Assembly: GCF_032678705.1 (NCBI RefSeq)
Contig: NZ_JAVTSS010000002.1
Coordinates: forward strand, 1,674,001 to 1,738,000
Reading direction: 5' to 3'
Length of the DNA stretch: 64,000 nt
Source of the DNA: Pedobacter frigiditerrae
GTDB lineage: Bacteria; Bacteroidota; Bacteroidia; Sphingobacteriales; Sphingobacteriaceae
Shown: piece by piece, positions 44,822 to 54,004 of the stretch
How the letters are laid out: every line of letters begins with the position of its first letter
How positions within the stretch are numbered: the first letter of the stretch is position 1
Position numbers and translations under genes: made by a program
Notes under the pieces: generated by a model
Seen by the model: the letters and a program-made list of their open reading frames with translations, nothing else
What the model was told of the DNA's origin: nothing
Database searches by the model: none

Positions 44822-45973
44822 CTACAAAGGTTGGGTAATTTTTATGGAAGCCGTTAGTAAACAAGGGATTGGAGCCTCGGTTTGCTTAGCTGTATATGCT
44901 TCCTTGCCCAATTTACGCAACATGCGATAGTGAGAACCCAATGCGTGTAAAAATGTTGGACTTTCTATATAAGGCAAGTTAAATTCTAAGGCTGTTTCTT
45001 TTACAATTTTTCCGATGGCTGGATAATGGATGTGACAAATTTTTGGAAATAAATGATGTTCTACCTGTCTGTTTAAACCGCCACATAAAAAGCCAGCAAT
45101 TTTACTATTTACAGCAAAGTTGGCAGTTGTCATCATTTGATGTGCAGCCCAAGCCTCTTCGATATTTCCATCAACATTTGGATGAGGAAAACTTGTTCCC
45201 TCCACAACATGGGCCAATTGAAATACTAATCCCAATACTAAACCTTGCGCAAATTGCATGGCTAAAAAGCCAATTAAAAATTGCCACCAAGTCACATCTA
45301 TCAATATTAAGGGAAGAATGATGAATAAGAAATAGTATAAAAATTTGAAGAAAAATAGATTGAAATATTCTATTCTTGGATGGTTAGCAACTTGACAGCC
45401 AATTTTAGTTTGGAAGAATTTCTTGTAATCTTTTCTAAAAACCCATGAAAGCATGGCTAAACTATACAAACCAAAAGCATAAATGTGTTGGTAGCGTTGT
45501 ATCTTATTTACAGGCTCATTTTGGCAAAAGCGGATTAAGCCTGGTGCTACATCAATATCTTCATCGTGACCAGAGATATTGGTATAAGTGTGGTGAACAA
45601 TATTGTGGCAAATGCTCCAAACATAAGCGCTTGCGCCAATTAAGCTAAATAAAAAGCTGAATGCTTTATTGACAGTTTGGTTAGCCGAAAATGCTTTGTG
45701 AATGGCATCGTGGCAAATGTTAAAACCTACAAATGCACCAAACATCCCTAAAGCAATTGCCATTCCTAATTTTATAAGCGGACTGATATCACCCAATAAT
45801 ATTGAAAGATACAATGCAATAAAAGTTCCCAAAAAGAAAACTGCTTTAAACCACATAGCTCCATTGGCATGAACACTTAAATTTTGGTCGTCAAAATGCG
45901 CATCAACTCGCTTTCTTAAGGTAGCATAAAACGTAGATTTATTGATGTTTGTAAACTTGACTTTTTGTGTCAT
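44822..45973 (-). CDS. Membrane fatty-acid desaturase
   Basis: A 383-residue integral membrane protein of the front-end (delta-6-like) acyl desaturase type. All three histidine boxes are present: HDAIH at 88-92, HNIVHH at 123-128 and QVEHH at 303-307. Hydrophobic segments cover about 45-85, 105-125, 205-255. It introduces a double bond into membrane or CoA-bound acyl chains with a di-iron centre and an external electron donor; there is no fused cytochrome b5. It follows a NarL-type kinase/regulator pair on the same strand (152-bp gap), which recalls the cold-responsive DesK-DesR-Des arrangement. Confidence 0.9.
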   Translation of the reverse strand: MTQKVKFTNINKSTFYATLRKRVDAHFDDQNLSVHANGAMWFKAVFFLGTFIALYLSILLGDISPLIKLGMAIALGMFGAFVGFNICHDAIHKAFSANQTVNKAFSFLFSLIGASAYVWSICHNIVHHTYTNISGHDEDIDVAPGLIRFCQNEPVNKIQRYQHIYAFGLYSLAMLSWVFRKDYKKFFQTKIGCQVANHPRIEYFNLFFFKFLYYFLFIILPLILIDVTWWQFLIGFLAMQFAQGLVLGLVFQLAHVVEGTSFPHPNVDGNIEEAWAAHQMMTTANFAVNSKIAGFLCGGLNRQVEHHLFPKICHIHYPAIGKIVKETALEFNLPYIESPTFLHALGSHYRMLRKLGKEAYTAKQTEAPIPCLLTASIKITQPL

Positions 45974-46125
45974 ATTTTGTGTAAAGTAGTATATGGACAG
46001 TTTTTATAATTTAGCTAATGTAGTTTAATTAATGGCGGATAAGGTACGATTGTCATTTTAATTTCATAAACCACAATTGTACTTACGCAATTAGCTTATT
46101 GTTAGATGTATAGAATTTGCTTTTT

Positions 46126-46761
46126 TTAAGCTATTCCATTCTGTTTGGCAAAATTGATAAGCGCTGGTGTATTTTTTAAACCCAATTTGCTTAAGATATT
46201 GCGTCTGTGTGTCGTTACCGTAAACTCAGCAATAAACAACTTGTCGCCAATTTCCTTACTACTTAGTTCTTCGCAAACCAATCTAATAATCTCTACTTCT
46301 CTTTTAGTGAGCTGATGTTTTTTCATGAACTCATCGGTGAAAACAAGCTGTGTATCTAAATTCACTTCTTCAGCCTCTGGGAAATACAGTTTTCCACTTT
46401 GTGCAGTTTCTATTGCAGTTAATAAATCACTTTTAGAACCATTTTTTAATATATATCCACTCGCTCCCAAAGACTTTGTTTCCTTAATTAATTGAGATTG
46501 ATGGTAATTTGATAGAATGATAACCTTAATATTTGGATAATTTTCTTTAAGTTTTTTTAAGGTTGATATTCCATCGAGTTTAGGCATATTTAAATCTAAT
46601 AAAATGATATCTGGAGTTTTTACGGCAATATCTCTCAATAGATTTATTCCATCATTGGCATAACCGATAACTTCAAAACCTTCCAATTCGTTAAAAAAAG
46701 AGATAATCCCATCAATTAATATTTGGTGGTCATCTGCGATGAATATTTTTAAATCTGCCAT
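46126..46761 (-). CDS. NarL/LuxR-family response regulator
   Basis: A 211-residue regulator. Receiver with DD at 10-11, Asp56 in IILLDLNMPKLDG and Lys in GYILKNGS. The C-terminal LuxR helix-turn-helix is LTKREVEIIRLVCEELSSKEIGDKLF...TVTTHRRNILSKLGLKN. It pairs with the HisKA_3 kinase upstream (gap of 111 bp with a heptamer array). Possible targets include the desaturase gene immediately downstream. Confidence 0.93.
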   Translation of the reverse strand: MADLKIFIADDHQILIDGIISFFNELEGFEVIGYANDGINLLRDIAVKTPDIILLDLNMPKLDGISTLKKLKENYPNIKVIILSNYHQSQLIKETKSLGASGYILKNGSKSDLLTAIETAQSGKLYFPEAEEVNLDTQLVFTDEFMKKHQLTKREVEIIRLVCEELSSKEIGDKLFIAEFTVTTHRRNILSKLGLKNTPALINFAKQNGIA

Positions 46762-46797
46762 TTTTCGTTTTCCGTCTATCGTTGTTCGTTTTGCTTT

Positions 46798-46881
46798 AGT
46801 CTTTAGTCTTTCAGCTTCGGTCTTTGGTCTTTCAGCTTTGGTCTTTGGTCTTTCAGCTTTGGTCTTTCAGCTTTAGTCTTT
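46798..46881. repeat. Array of twelve 7-bp units between kinase and regulator genes
   Basis: Twelve contiguous heptamers of two main kinds, GGTCTTT (or AGTCTTT) and CAGCTTT (one CAGCTTC), in irregular order. A partial unit (GCTTT) precedes at 46793. The array starts 36 bp before the regulator start (minus strand) and runs into the last codons of the kinase gene (stop at 46873-46875). Confidence 0.85.
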
Positions 46882-48801
46882 CTGCTCTCCAACCATATGC
46901 TCAGTTGGTATATCAATTACAATTAAGGTCCCCTTCCCTGGTTGCCCTTCAATGCTTATTTTACCTTCGTAATAATCAATTCTATTGGCCAATAAACCAA
47001 TTCCCTTTCCTGTTTTGTCTACTTTTTCTTTTTCAATTCCCTTACCATTATCCTCAATATAAAGGTTAATAGAATCGGGAAGCTCTACCAACTGAAAAAT
47101 AGCATTTGTTGCTTTTGAGTGTTTAACGATATTCTGGAAAAGCTCTTGAACAATTCTATAAAAGCTAACCTGAAAATCTTCTGGATATTTAGAAAGGTCA
47201 TCAAAACCGTATATTAAATGTTCAATATAAAGCTTGCCAGAAGTGTTAATGTCATTAATGAGTTGTTCAATAGCGTTAATCAAACCATATTGCCTAATCG
47301 CAACAGGCATTAACTCATGGCTCATTTCTCTAACTGTGTTTGCAACATCGGCTAATATTCTATTTGCTGTTTCTAATTTCTCAGGTGTGATTGGTTCTTT
47401 TTTGAGTGGATGTTCAGAAAGATTTAATCGCACTACTGAAATCATAGAGCCAACTTCATCATGTAGCTGGTCGGCGATGCGCCAGCGCTCGGCCTCTTGT
47501 GTTGCAGATAGTTTTTTGATGATGTCAGTTTTATGAACTTGTTTTAAGCGTTCTACTTCTGCCAAATGCAGTAAATTAGCTTGTTTTCGTCGTTGGTATA
47601 AAATGTAGATTGTAGTTCCAGCAACAATCACAAGCAAACACAAACCTCCAATGATTAACACTGAGCGTTGTTTCGCTATATCCCTTTGTCTTTTAAGCAG
47701 TTCGGCCTTTTGTTTATCCTCCTCAATTTTATGCTTGTATTGTAGCTCTTTTGTAACAGCGATTAATTCGTTTTTATAAAGGGAATCTTTGGTGTTTATT
47801 GCCTTATCAATAGCCGTTGAATTAGCCGATTTAAAACGCGTTTGATGGGCATTAAAAAATTTCAAATACCTAATTCCAATGGCAGTAGACTGAAAAGGTT
47901 TAATTATAGCTTTTTCTAAAAGGGCAAAATAATAATTTGCACTATCCTTTTTAAGCTGTTTGCTCACTAATTGTGCAAGCTGTAGCACTCCTTCTAGGTA
48001 AACATTTTCTCGTTTGCCAGCGTTGAAATCCTTTACTAAAAGTTGGTAGGTTTTACTGGCATTTGCATATTGATTTTTCAGCTCAAAATACATCCCTTTT
48101 GCCAATAGGTAATTAGCAGTTATACTTGGTTTTAACTGTTCTAACTCTTGATAATATTTATCAATATATTGTGTTTTTTTAAGTTTTATAGAGTTGATAA
48201 TCAATAAGTTTAAAATTTCTGCTCGTTCATTTTCTGGTAGTGGTGTGTCTGTGTATAATTCATTTAACAAAGTTGATGCTTTTACATTTTCATCAACCCC
48301 AAATAGCCCATTCACATAAGCAATTTTTACAGTTTTTTTCTCGGTTTTTGATGCAGTAGAAATCGCCTTGTCAAAAAGTCTTTTCAACCCTGTTGTATCA
48401 TTAGTTAAAACAAAACTTTGTGCTAAATGATTAAGGTTTTTAATTGAAAGAATAATTGTTTTCCCTCTAGAAACCATAGTTGCTTTCTGTTGAAAGGCAA
48501 TGGCTTTTTTCTTATCGCCGATTCTTGCATAACCTAGTGCCATTTCAGCACAAAATCTGGCTTCGTTTAATGCATTCATCAACATTAATTGATTCTCTGC
48601 TAATAGTAGATAACCTTTTGCTGTCTTTTTGCTATTTAGTTTTAAGGCATCGTTAAAATACCTTATGTACTCGTAAAAACGATTTACATCTTGATCTGAG
48701 TAAGAGGTGTTTTTAGCTGCATTTTGAGATGCGCCATCCTGTGCAAATACGGCAGTATTTACAAAAAACGTTAGAAAAAAAACGAATAGCAGTTTATACA
48801 T
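46873..48801 (-). CDS. TPR-containing sensor histidine kinase (HisKA_3 type)
   Basis: A 642-residue kinase. Signal peptide 1-20, a periplasmic helical region (about 35-345) with TPR-like pairs, a coiled coil (345-378), one transmembrane segment (381-402), then the kinase core with His447 in QLHDEVGSMISVVRLN and an HATPase domain (ELFQNIVKHSKA, IEDNGKGIE, GIGLLANRIDYYEGK). The layout is common for NarX-like kinases in Bacteroidota. It is paired with the NarL-type regulator. The end of the gene is formed by the heptamer array, so the last residues may vary between strains. Confidence 0.92.
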   Translation of the reverse strand: MYKLLFVFFLTFFVNTAVFAQDGASQNAAKNTSYSDQDVNRFYEYIRYFNDALKLNSKKTAKGYLLLAENQLMLMNALNEARFCAEMALGYARIGDKKKAIAFQQKATMVSRGKTIILSIKNLNHLAQSFVLTNDTTGLKRLFDKAISTASKTEKKTVKIAYVNGLFGVDENVKASTLLNELYTDTPLPENERAEILNLLIINSIKLKKTQYIDKYYQELEQLKPSITANYLLAKGMYFELKNQYANASKTYQLLVKDFNAGKRENVYLEGVLQLAQLVSKQLKKDSANYYFALLEKAIIKPFQSTAIGIRYLKFFNAHQTRFKSANSTAIDKAINTKDSLYKNELIAVTKELQYKHKIEEDKQKAELLKRQRDIAKQRSVLIIGGLCLLVIVAGTTIYILYQRRKQANLLHLAEVERLKQVHKTDIIKKLSATQEAERWRIADQLHDEVGSMISVVRLNLSEHPLKKEPITPEKLETANRILADVANTVREMSHELMPVAIRQYGLINAIEQLINDINTSGKLYIEHLIYGFDDLSKYPEDFQVSFYRIVQELFQNIVKHSKATNAIFQLVELPDSINLYIEDNGKGIEKEKVDKTGKGIGLLANRIDYYEGKISIEGQPGKGTLIVIDIPTEHMVGEQKD

Positions 48802-48931
48802 TCTCTAAATTTCCATTTTTCTAGTTTGCTATAAATAGCCCCAATGTTATTGCTATGTATGTTTTTTAGCAAAAAAAGTAAGAAGATGAAAATTACAGTT
48901 AATTTTATAGATGTAAATACCTAATATTAAG

Positions 48932-48939
48932 TATTTTTG
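48932..48939 (+). promoter_or_regulatory. Promoter -7 word before the GH13 gene
   Basis: TATTTTTG is an exact TAnnTTTG match, 20 bp before the ATG at 48959. No clear -33 word was seen at the usual distance. Confidence 0.4.
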
Positions 48940-48958
48940 GAGACCAAATATAGATCAG

Positions 48959-50857
48959 ATGAAAAAAATTCTTTTAGTTTTAATTCTAGCAACAACTCTT
49001 TTTTCTTGCAAAAAATCGGGAACGTTCCCGACGCCAGAGCCAACCCCAGTTACACCAACGCCTAGCGGTTCAAATGCACTACCTTCAAATGCGAAAGACG
49101 GAGTAGTGTTTATCAATGGCGGTACGTCAGCTATTGTTACTTTATATGCACCAGCTAAAACTTCGGTTGCCTTAATAGGCGATTTTAATGATTGGCAAGC
49201 GACTTCAAATTATCAGATGAAATTAGCACCTGATAATAATACTTGGTGGGTTCAAATTGATAACCTAAATCCGAATACCGAATATGCGTACCAGTTTTTG
49301 GTTAATGGAACTTTAAAAGTTGCAGACCCATATTGCGAAAAGGTGTTGGACCCAAATAACGACAGTTATATTTCTGCTGTTGTTTATCCTGGTTTAAAGG
49401 CATATCCGACAGGAAAAACCACTGGAAATGTGAGCACAATGCAAGCCAATAAACCTGTTTATGCTTGGAAAAATGGTTCATTTACCAGGCCAGCAAAAGA
49501 TAATTTAGTGGTTTATGAGTTATTGATTCGCGATTTTACAACAGAACATAGCTACGCTTCTACCTTACAGAAATTAGATTATTTAAAAGATTTAGGCATA
49601 AATGCTATCGAGTTAATGCCAGTAACAGAGTTTGAAGGTAATTTAAGTTGGGGTTATAACATTTCTTATTATTTCGCTCCTGATAAATATTACGGCACAA
49701 AAACAGCATTACAAGGTTTTATCGACGAATGTCATGGAAAGGGCATTGCTGTTATTATGGATATGGTTTTGAACCACTCTTTTGGTCAATCGCCTATGGT
49801 ACAATTGTATTTTGATGGTAGCAAACCAACTTCAAACTCGCCTTGGTTTAATGTTGATGCGAAACACCCATACAATGTAGGGTATGATTTTAACCACGAA
49901 AGTCCTGCAACAAAATATTTTTCGAAAAATGTGATGAAGTTTTGGATGCAACAATATAAAATTGATGGGTTCAGGTTCGATTTATCAAAAGGATTTACAC
50001 AAAATTATACCACAGGTGATGCACCATTTGCAGCTTATGATGCGAGTAGAGTTGCCATTTGGAAAGAGTACAATAACTATATTAAAAGCATCGACCCAAA
50101 TAATTTTTACGTGATTTTAGAGCATTTTGCTGATGCGACTGAAGAAAAAGTATTGGCAGATGAAGGGATGATGCTTTGGAATAACCTAAACTATAACATG
50201 AACGAAGCTACAATGGGTTGGCTTTCTTCATCAGATTTTTCATGGGGATTTTTTAACAAACACAATTTCGCAAAATCTGAAAACTTGGTTAACTACATAG
50301 AGAGTCATGATGAAGAACGTCTGAATTATAAAAACATTAGTTTCGGTAACGCATCTGGCGGATATTCTGTTAAGGATTTAGCTACGGCTTTAAAACGAGA
50401 AGAAATGGCAGCAGCATTTTTGTTCGCCATCCCAGGACCGAAAATGGTTTGGCAATTTGGAGAATTAGGTTACGATATCAGCATAGATTTTAATGGAAGA
50501 ACAGGAGATAAACCTATTAAATGGGAATATTTTAATGATAGTCGTCGTAAAGCTTTGTACGATGCTTATGCTAAATTTATCAAACTTAAAAAGAACAATA
50601 GCATTTTTTCTAGTCCTACATATACTTATAGCACAACAAATGGCATAAAATATATCAAACTAACCAACGGCACAAATACTGTAGTGGTTGTAGGTAATTT
50701 TGACGTAACCAATCAAACGGCAAACATAGATTTTGGTGCAGCTGGAACCTGGATTGATGCAACTGGCGGTGCAAATATTAATTTAGGAAGCGCTACATTT
50801 GGGGCAACGCTTGCGCCTGGTGAATATCATATTTACAGCAAACAAGCCTTAAATTAA
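48959..50857 (+). CDS. GH13 alpha-amylase-family lipoprotein with CBM48-like domain
   Basis: A 632-residue lipoprotein (lipid Cys17 in LFSCKK, then a Pro/Thr-rich linker to about 45). Residues 50-145 form a CBM48-like sandwich (SVALIGDFNDWQ, YAYQFLVNG). The GH13 barrel follows with MDMVLNHSFG, nucleophile Asp341 in GFRFDLSKG, acid/base Glu388 in VILEHFAD and Asp451 in ESHDEER, then a C-terminal sheet. The domain order resembles branching or debranching-type enzymes, so a linked alpha-glucan is the likely substrate, at the cell surface. 4 bp separate it from the phosphodiesterase gene. Confidence 0.9.
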   Translation: MKKILLVLILATTLFSCKKSGTFPTPEPTPVTPTPSGSNALPSNAKDGVVFINGGTSAIVTLYAPAKTSVALIGDFNDWQATSNYQMKLAPDNNTWWVQIDNLNPNTEYAYQFLVNGTLKVADPYCEKVLDPNNDSYISAVVYPGLKAYPTGKTTGNVSTMQANKPVYAWKNGSFTRPAKDNLVVYELLIRDFTTEHSYASTLQKLDYLKDLGINAIELMPVTEFEGNLSWGYNISYYFAPDKYYGTKTALQGFIDECHGKGIAVIMDMVLNHSFGQSPMVQLYFDGSKPTSNSPWFNVDAKHPYNVGYDFNHESPATKYFSKNVMKFWMQQYKIDGFRFDLSKGFTQNYTTGDAPFAAYDASRVAIWKEYNNYIKSIDPNNFYVILEHFADATEEKVLADEGMMLWNNLNYNMNEATMGWLSSSDFSWGFFNKHNFAKSENLVNYIESHDEERLNYKNISFGNASGGYSVKDLATALKREEMAAAFLFAIPGPKMVWQFGELGYDISIDFNGRTGDKPIKWEYFNDSRRKALYDAYAKFIKLKKNNSIFSSPTYTYSTTNGIKYIKLTNGTNTVVVVGNFDVTNQTANIDFGAAGTWIDATGGANINLGSATFGATLAPGEYHIYSKQALN

Positions 50858-50861
50858 ATTT

Positions 50862-52121
50862 ATGCCAATGAGATTGTTATTACTTGCTGTAGTTTTTTCA
50901 TTTTTCTTTTTAAACGTTTGTGGTCAAGACACTACTCAAAAAGTAGTTGCCAATAGGTATAACAGCATTGAGCAACAGAAAAAACCGTATGTAATTTTAA
51001 TTTCGATTGATGCATTTAGATGGGATTTAGCAGATAAATACCAAGCTAAAAACTTGATTAAATTGAGGGAAAGTGGGGTGCAGGCAGATTACTTAAAACC
51101 ATCTTATCCTTCGCTAACTTTCCCAAATCATTATGGTATTGCTACAGGTATGTATCCTTCTCATCATGGAATTGTTGATAATACTTTCTACGACCAGAAG
51201 AGAGGAGTTGTCTACAAAAAATCAGATAAAATAATGGCCGTTGATAGCTCTTGGTACGGAGGTAAGCCACTATGGGTAATAGCAGAACAGCAGAAAATGT
51301 TAAGCGCTGTTTTTTATTGGCCAGGCTCTGAAATTTCGATGGATGGTATAAAACCAACTTATCTTTTTAATTATAGTGAGATTATCCCAATTGATAGAAG
51401 AATTAATGTGGTTAAAGATTGGTTAAAATTGCCAGATGATAAACGCCCACACTTTATAGCATTATATTTTCCACAAGTAGACAAGGCTGCGCACAATTAC
51501 AAACCAGAATCTGAGGAAACAAGAGTTGCAGTTAAAATTGTAGATGATGCCATTGGTAAAATGGTTGACGCTGCAAAAGCAAGTGGATTGGATGTGAATT
51601 TCATTGTGCTTTCAGACCATGGAATGGCAACAATAGATAGAGAGAATACAATCACTTTGCCAAAGGCGATTGATTTAAATCATTTTAAAGTTCCGACAGG
51701 GAATGCGCTCCTGCACATTTATGCGAATGAAAAGCAATACATTAAGCCAACTTATAAAGCATTAAAAGCAGAAGCCAAAGATTATGATGTTTACTTAAGC
51801 AAAAATATTCCCAAAGCTTGGCATTACAATAAAAAAGAAGATAAATATAACCGGATTGGAGACATTTTACTAGTTCCACATTTACCAAAAGTTTTTAATA
51901 TCAATGGTGTAAAACCAGATGTTGGTCAACATGGTTTTGATCCAGCCATTCCTGAAATGCATGCTACATTTTATGCTTGGGGGCCGAACTTTAAATCTGG
52001 TTTAAAAATCCCTGCATTTGAGAATGTAAATGTCTATCCATTAATCACAAAAATACTCGGCTTGTCCTACACTCAAAAAATTGATGGCAAGGAAAAGATA
52101 CTTGCCCCGATTTTGAAATAG
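50862..52121 (+). CDS. Nucleotide pyrophosphatase/phosphodiesterase-type alkaline phosphatase
   Basis: A 419-residue exported enzyme with a signal peptide (to about 21). The alkaline-phosphatase fold of the NPP group is shown by Asp50 in ILISIDAFRWD, the Thr86 nucleophile in PSLTFPNHYGIATG, the PQVDKAAH site, LSDHGM and QHGFDPAIPEMHATF. It should cleave phosphodiester or pyrophosphate bonds in the periplasm. It follows the GH13 gene by 4 bp and is likely co-transcribed. The last 81 bp have a diverged second copy at 55663-55743, beyond the NAD module. Confidence 0.9.
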   Translation: MPMRLLLLAVVFSFFFLNVCGQDTTQKVVANRYNSIEQQKKPYVILISIDAFRWDLADKYQAKNLIKLRESGVQADYLKPSYPSLTFPNHYGIATGMYPSHHGIVDNTFYDQKRGVVYKKSDKIMAVDSSWYGGKPLWVIAEQQKMLSAVFYWPGSEISMDGIKPTYLFNYSEIIPIDRRINVVKDWLKLPDDKRPHFIALYFPQVDKAAHNYKPESEETRVAVKIVDDAIGKMVDAAKASGLDVNFIVLSDHGMATIDRENTITLPKAIDLNHFKVPTGNALLHIYANEKQYIKPTYKALKAEAKDYDVYLSKNIPKAWHYNKKEDKYNRIGDILLVPHLPKVFNINGVKPDVGQHGFDPAIPEMHATFYAWGPNFKSGLKIPAFENVNVYPLITKILGLSYTQKIDGKEKILAPILK

Positions 52122-52130
52122 GTTAATTAG

Positions 52131-52170
52131 AATTAAATCATATTAGAGGTAATTCTAATATGATTTAATT
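52131..52170. terminator. Bidirectional terminator between the phosphodiesterase and nadV
   Basis: A perfect 17-bp stem (AATTAAATCATATTAGA and its complement) with loop GGTAAT. The right arm encodes the last codons and stop of nadV on the minus strand. A T-rich stretch (TTTGTTTTCTT) follows on the plus strand. Confidence 0.8.
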
Positions 52171-53609
52171 TGTTTTCTTATCTGTTCAAGGCTATGATCA
52201 ACTAACAGTTTTCCGTCTCTAAAAACCTCTACTAATTCTCCTTTTTGCTCACTATCCCAATTTACCTGGTCAACAAGTTTATATTTTCCATTTTCTACCT
52301 CAATTTTCATTAATCCTTTTGCCGATTTTTTAGTGCCATCATCTGTAATTGGATCTTTAAAAATTTCTCTACCTTCTCCATTAACCTCTCCATAAGTAGC
52401 TTTCATTGCAAAACCAAAAGTATCTCTTGTATTATATTGATAAGTAAAAGACCCTATGCCTAGTACAACATTTGTTGAAGCAAATCCTTTTTCTTTTAAT
52501 CTTTCGCAGATTTCAGTAGCTCTATCAATGGTTATGCTATCCCCATAAATAGCACCAATTTGAGGGATTAATTCTTTAAATCCTTTTGCATTTGTTGCGC
52601 CTCCAAAACAGTCCCATAACAATTCAATTACTCCCTTTTTTTCTTCTGCTGTTTTACCATTTGGATTACCACAAATAATATCCACAGGATCACCACTATC
52701 TGGTCTAATTACAACTTTCCCATCTCTATTTATTATTTCTTGTTTTAATTGAGGCATATAATCGGTTAATACTTTCCATAAATCCCAAGTGTCTGAAACA
52801 ATAGATAATATTCCTTTTGGATATACCTGACAGATTAGCCTTCTAAAAGTCTCTAATTCGCCTTCAGTTGTACCCATACACATAACAGAATGCTCGGTTG
52901 CTGCAACAGATCCGCCAATTAATTCATTATCTGAGTTTGCGTTATAGTATTTTTCTAAAAAATCAATTGCCGGAATAGTGTCGGTGCCAGTAAAACTTAG
53001 CAAATGTCCGCTAGATGAACAGACACCAGCTTCAATTCCCGCCATACCTCTCATCGAGAAATCGTGCCCTTGCCAATTTACAAATTCAGGTATTGAAGAA
53101 GTTTCAATAGCAAATTTGTCAAGCACCTTTCTGTATTGCTTAGCAATGGTTGCAGAAGTACATGGCATCCAAATTACTGCTGATAACAATGTTTCAAAAT
53201 AATTGGTAAGCCAAAAAAACTCTGGTTTAGTATTATACATAGTGAACATAGGAACTCTCATTGGAACCGAAATTCCTTCTGGTAGTGCTTTAAAAACCAT
53301 TGGTATATAGCCAAGGTCATGTAATGCTGCTATGTGTGCTGTGCCAACTTGGTTTTCTCCTAAGTAGTTATTTATTCTTCTACTGTATTCTTTAATTACT
53401 TTTTCTTTAGGTTGTTTAAAAAAGTAGTTTTCAAAATCTTCTAAAATATATTTTTTAATGAAATATTGTAAGCCAAAAAATACTACTTCCTCAATATCAG
53501 CTATTCTGCTTTTTCTAGGCGTCCAGTTAGAATATACTAACGTTGTTCCTTCTGGGTATTGTCGGCGATGGTCAACTTTATAACCATCTGTTAATAATAA
53601 TGGGTTCAT
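52155..53609 (-). CDS. nadV: Nicotinamide phosphoribosyltransferase
   Basis: A 484-residue NAMPT/NadV-type enzyme that joins nicotinamide to PRPP to make NMN, a one-step entry into NAD salvage. Family blocks include LLTDGYKVDHRRQYPEGTT, NWQGHDFSMRGMAG, GGSVAATEHSVMCMG, IVSDTWDLWKVL, VIRPDSGDPVDII, GAIYGDSITIDRA and VLGIGSFTYQYNTRDTFGFAMKAT, all intact. Length fits NAMPT rather than nicotinate phosphoribosyltransferase. Last gene of the nrtR-prs-HAD-nadV unit; it overlaps the HAD gene by 4 bp. The PRPP synthetase two genes upstream supplies its co-substrate. Confidence 0.93.
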   Translation of the reverse strand: MNPLLLTDGYKVDHRRQYPEGTTLVYSNWTPRKSRIADIEEVVFFGLQYFIKKYILEDFENYFFKQPKEKVIKEYSRRINNYLGENQVGTAHIAALHDLGYIPMVFKALPEGISVPMRVPMFTMYNTKPEFFWLTNYFETLLSAVIWMPCTSATIAKQYRKVLDKFAIETSSIPEFVNWQGHDFSMRGMAGIEAGVCSSSGHLLSFTGTDTIPAIDFLEKYYNANSDNELIGGSVAATEHSVMCMGTTEGELETFRRLICQVYPKGILSIVSDTWDLWKVLTDYMPQLKQEIINRDGKVVIRPDSGDPVDIICGNPNGKTAEEKKGVIELLWDCFGGATNAKGFKELIPQIGAIYGDSITIDRATEICERLKEKGFASTNVVLGIGSFTYQYNTRDTFGFAMKATYGEVNGEGREIFKDPITDDGTKKSAKGLMKIEVENGKYKLVDQVNWDSEQKGELVEVFRDGKLLVDHSLEQIRKQIKSY

Positions 53610-54004
53610 ATCGTAGGTGTTTTAAGGTAGTTTGCTAAATCGATTAATTCATTATATACTTGGTTAAGACCAGCTCTATCATCTAGATAGGCATTGGCAT
53701 ATACCTTTCTACTTTCGGATTTGTAAAATGGCGGGTTTTCGTTTATTGTATCAAATGGGATGTTGTTTTCGGCTAGATAGGTTTTAACAAGCTGAATATC
53801 TTCTTGACCAGTCCAACATATTAGAAAACAATTGATAGAGTTAAGTTCTCTTAAAAGGTCAATTACTTGATTATACATTCTTCCTTTTTTATGGAAGTCA
53901 TAAACTGTATCGTCAAAATCGTAAGCGATAACTATTGAACCGTATTTTTGGTATTCATCAATCAGCCTTGCTGAAGAATTGAAAGGATTAAGATAGAAGT
54001 CCAT
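53606..54004 (-). CDS. Small HAD-like protein of the NAD-salvage unit
   Basis: A 132-residue protein with the HAD motif I IAYDFDDTVYD (Asp29, Asp31), a motif II-like ICWTGQED and a late acidic pair in AYLDDRAG. It has no cap domain, so it resembles compact HAD phosphatases. It overlaps the prs gene by 17 bp and nadV by 4 bp, so translation is coupled. Such small HAD genes are commonly seen between prs and nadV. A role in NMN, PRPP or pyrophosphate turnover is possible but unproven. Confidence 0.75.
   Translation of the reverse strand: MDFYLNPFNSSARLIDEYQKYGSIVIAYDFDDTVYDFHKKGRMYNQVIDLLRELNSINCFLICWTGQEDIQLVKTYLAENNIPFDTINENPPFYKSESRKVYANAYLDDRAGLNQVYNELIDLANYLKTPTI

Noticed and set aside
46798-46881. 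Heptamer array as a CRISPR array
   Set aside because: Units are contiguous with no spacers and are far too short.
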